From: CBDFNN01 sp965250215
GTDB lineage: Bacteria; Bacteroidota; Rhodothermia; Rhodothermales; DATKEJ01
DNA length: 64,000 nt
Direction of reading: 5' to 3'
Assembly: GCA_965250215.1 (NCBI GenBank)
Contig: CBDFNN010000002.1
Span: forward strand, 18,750-82,749
The position numbers were made by a program, and so were the translations under genes. The notes beneath the pieces were generated by a model. That model was not told the DNA's origin. It did not search any database and was given only the letters and a program-made list of their open reading frames with translations. Below, piece by piece: positions 1 to 6,654 of this stretch (positions within the stretch are counted from its first letter, which is position 1; the number at the start of each line of letters is the position of its first letter).

Positions 1-2
1 GA

Positions 3-701
3 ATGATTAATAAAGGATCTAAGGCCCTTGGCATCTTCTATCCACAACAATCAGCACCCCTATCCCATGATAATGACGTCATCGATGACAATGATAAGAC
101 CGGACGAAGAACCTACTTCGTATTCAAACGCCGGCTCTTTGATATCTCGCAAACAACGATTATACCAGGGCGAGAAGATGATGCGCTCCAAGATCCTCCA
201 CGACTAATCGGCGAGCTCGAAGGCGATTCTCATCAAGAGCTCTATAATCTCTTACTGGAGTACGGGCGTTCAGTCCTTGGTTACACCATCGAAACGGATG
301 AACTCGCGCGCGCGGACGGGTGCTGTGTCTACTCCAATCCCGTCCGGATCGTATTGGCCTCCCGACTTGAATCGGTAAACCACAAACTTCATGTGCTCCT
401 GCATGAAATCGCTCATGCCCAAATGCATCATGTTAGCGATAAGCTACGCCATCTCGACAATTACGAATCGAGTCAGCAAATGCAGGAAGTACAAGCCGAG
501 ACCTTCAGCTACTTCGTGAGTGCCGTCTTTGGCCTGGACACCCACACCAACTCCTTCCCTTATATCAACTCCTGGGCAGACAATAACACAGACGCTGTGT
601 TCTCCAACTTCGCAACCGTTGACAAGGTGGCCATCCCGTTTATTAGCGCCCTCGAGGAGCATATCAGCTCTCTAAATAACTCCGTTCAGCTCGCTGCATA
701 A
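3..701 (+). CDS. ArdC-like antirestriction protein, C-terminal metallopeptidase-like part
   Basis: The protein (232 aa) begins inside the ArdC ssDNA-binding region (MINKGSKALGIFYPQ) and continues into a zinc-peptidase-like domain with HEIAHA at about residues 136-141 (HExxH) and a downstream Glu in the QAETFSY helix. ArdC proteins bind ssDNA and protect incoming plasmid DNA from host restriction. A second copy at 53462-54187 is very similar along its length. There, the N-terminal ArdC part is a separate ORF ending in a TGA that overlaps this ATG (sequence GAATGA). The window starts exactly at GAATGA, so the same split arrangement is possible here but the upstream part is not visible. The methyltransferase gene follows 22 nt later, probably in one operon. 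Function rests on family motifs. Confidence 0.8.
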   Translation: MINKGSKALGIFYPQQSAPLSHDNDVIDDNDKTGRRTYFVFKRRLFDISQTTIIPGREDDALQDPPRLIGELEGDSHQELYNLLLEYGRSVLGYTIETDELARADGCCVYSNPVRIVLASRLESVNHKLHVLLHEIAHAQMHHVSDKLRHLDNYESSQQMQEVQAETFSYFVSAVFGLDTHTNSFPYINSWADNNTDAVFSNFATVDKVAIPFISALEEHISSLNNSVQLAA

Positions 702-723
702 TCCACTTTAACAATTTAACGTC

Positions 724-1518
724 ATGGCCAAGCTCACTAAGAAAGAACTACGGCAACACGGTCTCGCCGTGGAAATACTCGAAAAGTCCGATCCGCTATC
801 GCACGAAGAAAAGGAACTCGTGCTGCAGAATTACCACGAGGCGGCCACCAATACCAATGGAGAATCCGGAGCCTTCTTTACTCCCTTAGACTTAGCCTGG
901 GACCATGCTATTGAACTCGGGTGCCGGCACGACGACCAACCAACAATCATTGATCTCTGCTCAGGAATAGGAGTCCTTGCTTACACCGCATCCTTACGCT
1001 ACCCCGAAGCGCAGCTGACGTGCGTCGAAATTAACTCCGAATATGTATCCGTTGGAAAGAGGATACTACCGGATGCGAACTGGCTCACCCTTGATATCGG
1101 GGATCTCGAAGAACTTCAATCCCTAGGACAATTCGACTATTCAATCAGCAACCCTCCTTTCGGGAGAGTCAGAACCTTTCGCCACATCACCACTCCGCGG
1201 TATAAAGGTGCTGAGGCTGAATTCAAAGTGATCGATATCGCATCCCATATCTCTAGCACGGGAGTATTCATTATACCGCAAGATTCTTCTGGATTCAGGT
1301 ATTCTGCATCGCCATATTTCGAAAGGAGGTCCAGTAAAAAGCACGACACCTTTCTCCATCAAACCAATATTAATTTAGAGATGGGATGCGGTATAGATAC
1401 GTCTATCTATTCCCCGTGGAAATCAGTCAACTCAACCGTTGAGATTGTCTGCGCTGACTTTGAAGACGTGAATAGATCTTTAGTCCCTCAAGAGATCCAA
1501 CAGGAGCTATCCTTTTAA
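724..1518 (+). CDS. orphan N6-adenine DNA methyltransferase
   Basis: A 264-aa protein with a SAM-binding motif I (DLCSGIG, near residue 78) and the catalytic NPPF motif (near residue 142), the order seen in N6-adenine methylases. No restriction endonuclease or specificity subunit is nearby, so it is a solitary methylase. On plasmids such enzymes, next to ardC, plausibly modify entering DNA against host restriction. It lies 22 nt after the ArdC-like gene on the same strand, in what would be the leading region if the oriT at 9.87 kb is correct. A scrap of the same start region survives after the second ArdC copy, near 54212. Recognition sequence cannot be predicted. Confidence 0.82.
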   Translation: MAKLTKKELRQHGLAVEILEKSDPLSHEEKELVLQNYHEAATNTNGESGAFFTPLDLAWDHAIELGCRHDDQPTIIDLCSGIGVLAYTASLRYPEAQLTCVEINSEYVSVGKRILPDANWLTLDIGDLEELQSLGQFDYSISNPPFGRVRTFRHITTPRYKGAEAEFKVIDIASHISSTGVFIIPQDSSGFRYSASPYFERRSSKKHDTFLHQTNINLEMGCGIDTSIYSPWKSVNSTVEIVCADFEDVNRSLVPQEIQQELSF

Positions 1519-1535
1519 CGATAATAACCAACTCA

Positions 1536-1582
1536 GCGCCTTGATCTAAGGCGTCTATTCAAGTCTAGGAGGCTCCTTTTTT
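1536..1582 (+). terminator. possible terminator after methyltransferase gene
   Basis: A CGCCTT/AAGGCG hairpin with a 5-nt loop (1537-1553) lies just after the methyltransferase stop. A second short GGAG/CTCC stem followed by TTTTTT ends near 1582. Neither is ideal alone. Confidence 0.35.
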
Positions 1583-1671
1583 GAATTCAGATAGGTAATC
1601 CGTAGAGTGAAAGAGGCAACGGTCAAGATGCCAATAGTCGCAAGGAGTTGAAGCAGTGTAATATAGTGCAT
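1555..1671 (-). CDS. candidate 38-aa single-pass membrane peptide
   Basis: An ATG-initiated frame reads MHYITLLQLLATIGILTVAS followed by a short basic and charged tail. The first 28 residues are strongly hydrophobic, consistent with one transmembrane helix. It is antiparallel to its neighbours and fills the gap after the methyltransferase. No clear ribosome binding site is seen. It could be a chance frame. Confidence 0.28.
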   Translation of the reverse strand: MHYITLLQLLATIGILTVASFTLRITYLNSKKEPPRLE

Positions 1672-1909
1672 AGCTAATTATTTACATGTCCTAGCACACC
1701 CCCGACTAGGCCAAATTAACTATAACTAAGTACGGTCTTAGTAAAGAAATTGGGGTGTTTTGAAAGTTTCATGAGTCCATTTTGCTGCCTTAGTTAGTCA
1801 GCAAAAGCTTTACCGTGCTAATTTCTACGGACGCTCCAATTCCTTGTTTCGATAATAGGTATACACGGCACTTCATTAGCCCGTGATCTCTAAGACTTGA
1901 AATACCGTC

Positions 1910-2069
1910 GCCTCGTCTCGTCTTGATTTTTAGCCCAACAATGCTGTCATCCTAGGCCGCGACTGCGTGTCGATTGCAAGGGCTTACGTGGATTCGCGTG
2001 CCGCTCACCCTTGTCAATCTCGCATCCACGGCCAAGCTGCCATGATCGCATTGTTTAACTAAAAACCAG
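1910..2069 (+). repeat. copy A of three-copy inverted-repeat element, upstream of ParB-like gene
   Basis: The core is an inverted repeat with arms ATTGCAAGGG (1973-1982) and CCCTTGTCAAT (2008-2018) around a conserved 25-nt centre containing TTACGTG and TTCGCGTG. The same core occurs at 52664-52710 and 55650-55695 on the same strand. Similarity to the 55650 copy extends upstream through ACAATGCTGTCATCCTAGGC. Similarity to the 52664 copy extends downstream to CGCATTGTTTAACTAAA just before the start codon. Position and fold suggest a promoter or operator; see findings. Confidence 0.8.
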
Positions 2070-2077
2070 TACGAATT

Positions 2078-3718
2078 ATGGCTACTACATTATTTATTAA
2101 AGTATCTGAGATAGCGGACAACCCCTTTCAGACAAGATTCAATTATCCGGAGGAATACATCAGAGAATTAGGAGAGTCTATCGACTCTCAAGGATTGCTC
2201 CAGCCGGTTGGTGTTCGCAAAAAAGGCAAGACCTACCAACTAGGATTTGGACATTGCAGACTTCGAGCCATGAAGAATCTCGGAAAGGAGAAGATCGAGT
2301 GTACCGTCAATGCTTGGACGGACGAGCAAATGGCCACGATCTGTTTTACAGAAAATCAACAGCGCCTCGATACCAATCCAATGGAAGATGCTCTGGCCAT
2401 GGAAAACTTTCGGAAGACTTTTAACTGGACTATGGAGCAGGTTTCCGAAAAGCTCGATGTGAGTCCGGCCACCGTTTCTAACACCATTCGACTATTAAAA
2501 CTACCGGCCTACTTTCGTAACGCCATAGCCGTGGGCAAGCTGACGGCCGCCCAGGGAAAAGCTATTGTGTTTCTATACGAGAAACCCAGGGTTATGAGAG
2601 ACGCCACACTGAGGTGCCTCACATGGACTTGGCCTGTTGAATACGATCATAAGACCAGCAAAATAACCTATAAAATGCTGGACTGGCGAGACAACCATGA
2701 TGAAGAAAGGCTGCAACTCTTCTTCGAGCGATCCGCACCTCAGCTCAAGCGAGACATTCAAACGGCCATCGCCAACGTCGGTGTTGTTGTCAGCGGTACT
2801 ATGCTTTTCAAGGAGTATCCTACTTCTATGTCTATTGTCCATGACACCTGCTCCGGATGCAAGATGCTACTGCAGCAGGAAGGCGAAAAACCTCGATGCA
2901 CGTTCAAGTCCTGCCTCGAATCGAAGAAGGATCACACCAGAAAGGAACGCTTCGTCAATTACGTCGAGAAAAAGGACATCACGATTCTACCCGATGTACC
3001 AGAAGGAGCCGTGCTTTTCGAAAACTCCTATCGATCGGGCGAAGTTAACAAGCAAACAATTAAGCATGCCGTCAACACCGGCTGTCCCAATCTCGCCATT
3101 GTTAAGAAAGCCTACACAGGCCTTATGTCGCTTCCCAACCCGCAAATCAAGGCGGTTTCACACGGGTGCTTATGTACAGGTCACAAAGGCGGATGCCCCT
3201 GCAGGGACATCTTCGGTACCGAGACGTCGACCGGTAATCTCGTCAGTAAAGAGGAAGCAGCGCGACAGATCCTAAAAGAAAGTGTACTTGAAGCCTTCGA
3301 TGTTTCCGTCACGGCCAATATGCTCGCTCTCTTTAAGGATTTGGCCAAGAAAAAAGACACGGCCGCTATGGCCTTTTTAATCACTAACAGCAATCTCTCA
3401 GGAGATAAACGCCCTTCTTCTTGGGATGCCTTTGCCACTCAACTATTGGATGAACTAGCCGATGACATGAATAACCATGCCTGGCGCAAATCCTACTACA
3501 GTTCTTCGATTGTTGACATGACCTATGCTGACATCAAGGTGAATACCGTCGCGTATTACAAGGAATACTTTGCCTACACCACAAAAAAGGTCAGCACACC
3601 TGCGCTCAAGAAGCTCAGCACATGCCTTACAGCTTTCCACGGAGCCTTGAAAAAGATCAAGGCCGAATGGGATACCGCCCATAAAGCGGACGACGATGCT
3701 ACTCCTGACAACGAGTAG
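2078..3718 (+). CDS. large ParB/Spo0J-family protein of leading-region type
   Basis: This 546-aa protein has an N-terminal ParB-type nuclease/CTPase-like fold with GHCRLRA (near residue 64) and TENQQR, then a helix-turn-helix (MEQVSEKLDVSPATVSNTIR, about residues 127-146). The C-terminal half carries two Cys-rich patches (CSGC..C..C and CLC..CPC) that could bind metal. It has no ParA beside it; the true ParA partner system is at 29.4-30.4 kb. Solitary ParB-like proteins of this kind sit in conjugative leading regions such as that of F. Repeat copy A ends just upstream. Remnants of a paralogue's C-terminus (TTKKVS, then ALKKLS) occur at 59110 and 60298. DNA partition is unlikely to be its job; the actual role is unknown. 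Confidence 0.75.
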   Translation: MATTLFIKVSEIADNPFQTRFNYPEEYIRELGESIDSQGLLQPVGVRKKGKTYQLGFGHCRLRAMKNLGKEKIECTVNAWTDEQMATICFTENQQRLDTNPMEDALAMENFRKTFNWTMEQVSEKLDVSPATVSNTIRLLKLPAYFRNAIAVGKLTAAQGKAIVFLYEKPRVMRDATLRCLTWTWPVEYDHKTSKITYKMLDWRDNHDEERLQLFFERSAPQLKRDIQTAIANVGVVVSGTMLFKEYPTSMSIVHDTCSGCKMLLQQEGEKPRCTFKSCLESKKDHTRKERFVNYVEKKDITILPDVPEGAVLFENSYRSGEVNKQTIKHAVNTGCPNLAIVKKAYTGLMSLPNPQIKAVSHGCLCTGHKGGCPCRDIFGTETSTGNLVSKEEAARQILKESVLEAFDVSVTANMLALFKDLAKKKDTAAMAFLITNSNLSGDKRPSSWDAFATQLLDELADDMNNHAWRKSYYSSSIVDMTYADIKVNTVAYYKEYFAYTTKKVSTPALKKLSTCLTAFHGALKKIKAEWDTAHKADDDATPDNE

Positions 3719-3750
3719 TTTTTAGTTAATCATCTCAGTGCATCAACACG

Positions 3751-3783
3751 GGCTTGCTCTCAAAAAGGGCAGGCCTTTGTTGT
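3751..3783 (+). terminator. rho-independent-like terminator after ParB-like gene
   Basis: GGCTTGC pairs with GCAGGCC (one mismatch) around an 11-nt loop, followed by TTTGTTG. It lies 30-60 nt after the ParB-like stop codon. Confidence 0.45.
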
Positions 3784-3813
3784 AACTAATCTTACCTGTT
3801 AAACGCAGCTCCA

Positions 3814-4101
3814 ATGCCTATCCGATTTACTCTCCTTACTGATTCTTCCCACGGCTGGCTACAAGTGACAAAGCCTGTTCTCTTGGCCCATTATCCGGAT
3901 GAACCGATAACCACCTACTCTTTTATGGACGACAAGTATGTCTACCTCGAGGAAGACTATGACGCAGGCCTCTTCCTTTCTAAATACCACGAAAACACCG
4001 GCATTAAGCCTGAGATCGATTACATATCAGCCGGTAATAATTCATGGATTAGAACCCTATCTGACTACAAACCACTTAAGAATATCAATGATCGAATCTG
4101 A
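3814..4101 (+). CDS. hypothetical protein, leading region (95 aa)
   Basis: An ATG-started 95-aa soluble protein, MPIRFTLLTDSSHGWLQVTK onward, rich in Tyr and Asp and without signal peptide or membrane segment. I do not recognise a family. It sits between the ParB-like gene and another small acidic ORF, all on +, with 26 nt to the next gene, so it is probably one transcription unit with 4128-4496. The context of antirestriction genes and SSB makes an establishment role (anti-defence or DNA mimic) conceivable, but nothing in the sequence shows it. Confidence 0.6.
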   Translation: MPIRFTLLTDSSHGWLQVTKPVLLAHYPDEPITTYSFMDDKYVYLEEDYDAGLFLSKYHENTGIKPEIDYISAGNNSWIRTLSDYKPLKNINDRI

Positions 4102-4127
4102 ATGTTAACATTTTAATCTGTAAACAC

Positions 4128-4496
4128 ATGCGTATCAATATCCTTCAAGAAGCACTCGTGACAGGCATCCTTCCTGATGACGCCGTTCTCCCTAGCACGC
4201 TCAAAGACTTTTTGAACTCCGATCACTATGCCTTCCTCGATGGCTATCTCGATCACAATTATCAGGGCCGTGTAATCTGTGTCGACGTCATCAACGACGA
4301 AGATGAACAGGTAGCGCATCTTGCTAGATCAGCTGCAGCAGACAAGTCTTCAAAGCTTTACAAAATGGCTTCGGCCATGTACCGCACCCTTGTGGAAGAA
4401 GTCGGATTCGATGATGAGTCCATTAGCAATATGGACGGTGAGACGTTTGACCTGCAGGACCTTGGCTACTTTCTCGCTGAATATCACCATCCGTGA
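4128..4496 (+). CDS. hypothetical acidic protein, leading region (122 aa)
   Basis: A 122-aa protein (MRINILQEALVTGILPDDAV onward) with many Asp and Glu residues clustered in the second half (VINDEDEQ, EEVGFDDES, MDGETFDLQDLG). No known domain is recognised and no membrane segment is seen. It follows the 95-aa gene after 26 nt. Strong acidity is shared by many plasmid anti-restriction DNA mimics, but acidity alone is weak evidence. It is followed by about 300 nt without a gene, leading into ssb. Confidence 0.6.
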   Translation: MRINILQEALVTGILPDDAVLPSTLKDFLNSDHYAFLDGYLDHNYQGRVICVDVINDEDEQVAHLARSAAADKSSKLYKMASAMYRTLVEEVGFDDESISNMDGETFDLQDLGYFLAEYHHP

Positions 4497-4664
4497 TTCA
4501 TCAAAAGGCTGGAGTGCGTTTTTGCGTTTTCTTACGCCGACACCTCTTTCCCCGATTTGCTTTTGTAGCACTTCGTTTTCATAGGCCGTAGGGCCTTTCG
4601 CTTCATCCGTTATCCGTCTTTAGTCCATCCATCATCCTTTGTGATTTTAGCTTTTCCTTGAGGA

Positions 4665-4740
4665 CTTGTAAAGAGTAAAGTGAACCACTCCTCCCTTCGC
4701 TTGCTTCGCGCACTGCAGCTCCGGGATGGCTCTTTACAAG
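4665..4740 (+). promoter_or_regulatory. long-loop hairpin upstream of ssb
   Basis: A perfect 11-bp inverted repeat, CTTGTAAAGAG (4665-4675) and CTCTTTACAAG (4730-4740), encloses a 54-nt loop that itself contains a CGCTTGCTTCGCGC stretch. It lies 66 nt before the ssb start. The rest of the 4497-4806 gap shows no convincing ORF. It could be a terminator-like structure, or a single-strand promoter in the manner of the structures found before ssb in F-like leading regions. Confidence 0.5.
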
Positions 4741-4806
4741 CCTCGCGCCCAAGGCTATTGACAATCACAATGATCGATGAACCAATTCGGTCAACATGAT
4801 TAACAA

Positions 4807-5172
4807 ATGACTACGAAGACAATGAGAAATCGAAATAACTACATCAAACAAATCGGCAACATCGGTAACGACCCCAAGTCTGAAACTCTTGATAACGGAA
4901 CGCATGTCACAACCTTTGATGTAGCCACCGGTGGTGGGAAGTACAAAGACAAAGACGGCAATGAAAAGGAAGCTCGAACAAACTGGACCCGCATGAAGCT
5001 ATGGGGATCTCTTAGTGAGGCAGCCGAACGTCGCCTAAAAGGCAGGATGAAAGTAATGGTCGAAGGCGAACTCGTCAACGATTCCTACGAAGACAAAGAC
5101 GGCAATACTAAGTATACCGCTCACGTCAAGGTTCACTCTTTTGAAGTCATCCAGACTCCCAATAATGACTAA
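4807..5172 (+). CDS. ssb: single-stranded DNA-binding protein
   Basis: A 121-aa OB-fold SSB: NYIKQIGNIGNDP at the N-terminus, FDVATGG, TNWTRMKLWG, and MKVMVEGELVNDSYEDKDGN, the usual order of SSB strands. It coats ssDNA during transfer or establishment. It is short for the family and ends IQTPNND, without the acidic, Pro-Phe-terminated tail that recruits host repair proteins, so it may cover DNA without calling in partners. The longest ATG (4807) is used; a second Met at codon 6 is possible. It is preceded by a long hairpin and followed by a terminator, so it is a monocistronic unit. Confidence 0.9.
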   Translation: MTTKTMRNRNNYIKQIGNIGNDPKSETLDNGTHVTTFDVATGGGKYKDKDGNEKEARTNWTRMKLWGSLSEAAERRLKGRMKVMVEGELVNDSYEDKDGNTKYTAHVKVHSFEVIQTPNND

Positions 5173-5187
5173 GCCCTTTTCGGGACT

Positions 5188-5217
5188 AAAGCCTCATCCT
5201 TCGGGAAGGGGCTTTTT
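5188..5217 (+). terminator. ssb terminator
   Basis: A hairpin with outer AAAGCC/GGCTTT and inner CCTT/AAGG pairing is followed by TTTTT, 15 nt after the ssb stop. Confidence 0.65.
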
Positions 5218-5247
5218 ATGTCCTTATCAACATTAACCACTTAAACA

Positions 5248-5304
5248 ATGACTGAATCTAATAGCCACAACAAACCAATCGTGCTCGTAGGAATCGTCTC
5301 CTGA
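5248..5304 (+). CDS. candidate 18-aa leader peptide
   Basis: A short ATG frame, MTESNSHNKPIVLVGIVS, ends with its TGA inside a perfect 9-bp hairpin (5287-5311). It lies 30 nt before the next gene. This layout is like a leader ORF controlling a downstream structure, but a chance frame is possible. Confidence 0.3.
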   Translation: MTESNSHNKPIVLVGIVS

Positions 5305-5311
5305 TTCCTAC
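5287..5311 (+). promoter_or_regulatory. hairpin overlapping leader-ORF stop
   Basis: GTAGGAATC (5287-5295) pairs perfectly with GATTCCTAC (5303-5311) around a 7-nt loop. It is not followed by a T-run, so it looks regulatory rather than terminating. Confidence 0.45.
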
Positions 5312-5334
5312 CTTACCGCAAATAGGCTAATTAT

Positions 5335-5655
5335 ATGCCTACTAAAAACAGTCCTCGGAATACCTATCAAGTTATTTGGCTCCGTAACAAACACCTGCCT
5401 TTCGATGAAAGTGGTCGTCCTGACCCTAGCAAGGCCCAATATCAAACAACGGTATTTGAGTCCCGAAATAGGGCTGTTGCCTTCGTTCAGAAGTACCTCG
5501 GCTACCACCGCGACAGTATGGATAAGTCTAAGCCAGGATATGTCCTTCGAGCGGCAATGCACACCCTTGAATTGGTACACATTTATGACCACTTCTATGA
5601 CTATCGCCACAAAGAAGGAAGCACTATCGACCTTAAAGATATTCTCGAACTTTAG
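5335..5655 (+). CDS. hypothetical protein (106 aa)
   Basis: A 106-aa soluble protein, MPTKNSPRNTYQVIWLRNKH onward, with an aromatic-rich stretch (IYDHFYDYRHKEG) near the C-terminus. No recognised domain, no signal peptide or membrane segment. It is the last + strand gene of the leading-region cluster and is followed by two strong hairpins. The candidate leader peptide and hairpin in front suggest post-transcriptional control. Confidence 0.55.
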   Translation: MPTKNSPRNTYQVIWLRNKHLPFDESGRPDPSKAQYQTTVFESRNRAVAFVQKYLGYHRDSMDKSKPGYVLRAAMHTLELVHIYDHFYDYRHKEGSTIDLKDILEL

Positions 5656-5765
5656 ACACCTTTGGTCGATCCCGTGGATACTCGATCCCCGAAAGGAATT
5701 GTTTTGACTATATCGCTGTGACGTAGTATTATGCAATTCATGGGAAGCAATTCATCCCATTCTTA

Positions 5766-5832
5766 GGCCCCTCGGGTGGGGGCCGAAGTCATGGTCCCTG
5801 CTTTACAACCTTCGCAGGGACCTATTATTTTG
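5766..5832 (+). terminator. pair of strong hairpins closing the + strand cluster
   Basis: GGCCCC/GGGGCC with a 7-nt loop (5766-5784) is followed by GGTCCCTGC/GCAGGGACC with a 12-nt loop (5793-5822) and then TATTATTTT. The pair separates the + genes from the convergent - genes. The remaining bases to 5946 show nothing further. Confidence 0.6.
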
Positions 5833-5946
5833 GCCGAGCAAACTCCAGACGACAAAAAGGGATTCCCATTTCTGAGAAGCCCTTTAGTTTTAAAGTCCGA
5901 CGCACATTCTTGGCTTAGACCTTTTTGGGATTGAAGATAAAAGCGT

Positions 5947-6171
5947 CTAGGACGGTTGTTCAGATTTGGCTGTCTCCGGTTTTAATGCGTAGTGGATGCC
6001 TGCTGGACTGGTTCTAACAGGCACTAGTTCACTCATCATGAGCTTAACAATGGCCATGGGTACGTATTGTTGAGAAGGTATGAGCCTCCATGTATCGGTA
6101 TGCTTATTAGACTTCCTGATGGTGTGGCTTTCCTTTTGTTGGAGATATTCGATTGCGTCGCGCGTACTCAT
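5947..6171 (-). CDS. hypothetical protein cotranscribed with DnaA-domain gene (74 aa)
   Basis: A 74-aa protein (MSTRDAIEYLQQKESHTIRK onward). The N-terminal half looks helical, the C-terminal half contains LVPVRTSPAGIHYALKP. No family recognised. Its ATG overlaps the stop of the DnaA-domain gene by 4 nt (6168-6171), so the two are very likely translationally coupled and functionally linked. Confidence 0.6.
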   Translation of the reverse strand: MSTRDAIEYLQQKESHTIRKSNKHTDTWRLIPSQQYVPMAIVKLMMSELVPVRTSPAGIHYALKPETAKSEQPS

Positions 6172-6551
6172 GCTTGAGCCCTCTCGTTACCGATTGATCT
6201 GACCTTCGAGCGGAGTATCACGTATGTCGAGAACCTTCTATCAATATTCCTAGCGGCCTCCATCACGATAGCTCGCTCACTAATTTTTGCAACCAGGCTG
6301 GTAACTTCTGGATCTCCCCCCTTGAGCAACCTCTTAATTTTTCCGAGGGCATTGATGACCGTCGTGTGGTCGCTCCTTCCAACCTCGCCTGCGATCTTCT
6401 TGAGGCTGTGGGTGGTTTTACTCTTAGCGAGATAACAATAAAGATGCCTAGCTCTAACAATATTCGCTCTGCGACTTTTTCCCTTAATAGCTTCTATTTC
6501 TACACCGCACATCTCTGAGCTGGCGTTTAAAATGTCTGTTAATCTAATCAT
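6168..6551 (-). CDS. stand-alone DnaA domain IV-like DNA-binding protein
   Basis: From the ATG at 6551 this is a 127-aa protein. MIRLTDILNASSEMCGVEIE is followed by IKGKSRRANIVRARHLYCYL and GRSDHTTVINALGKI, which matches the DnaA C-terminal signature (RDHSTV) that reads DnaA boxes. Domains I-III, including the AAA+ ATPase, are absent. The start is chosen because AGGAGG lies about 8 nt upstream; an upstream in-frame extension to 6629 would cross it. It may compete with or guide host DnaA at the plasmid origin, or act as a repressor. It is on the opposite strand to the leading genes and coupled to the 74-aa ORF. Confidence 0.75.
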   Translation of the reverse strand: MIRLTDILNASSEMCGVEIEAIKGKSRRANIVRARHLYCYLAKSKTTHSLKKIAGEVGRSDHTTVINALGKIKRLLKGGDPEVTSLVAKISERAIVMEAARNIDRRFSTYVILRSKVRSIGNERAQA

Positions 6552-6654
6552 GGCTTTCCTCCTTTCTAGTAAATAAAAAGGGCCAGCGAACCTGCACGGA
6601 AACACTGACCCCTGTGTGTGCCAGAGCACTGCTTTGGCCTATGAGGCATGAAGG

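Noticed and set aside
2697..3275. 192-aa ORF in another frame of the ParB-like gene
   Set aside because: Ser/Arg/Pro-rich product without domain, helix or start signals; a shadow of the ParB-like frame.
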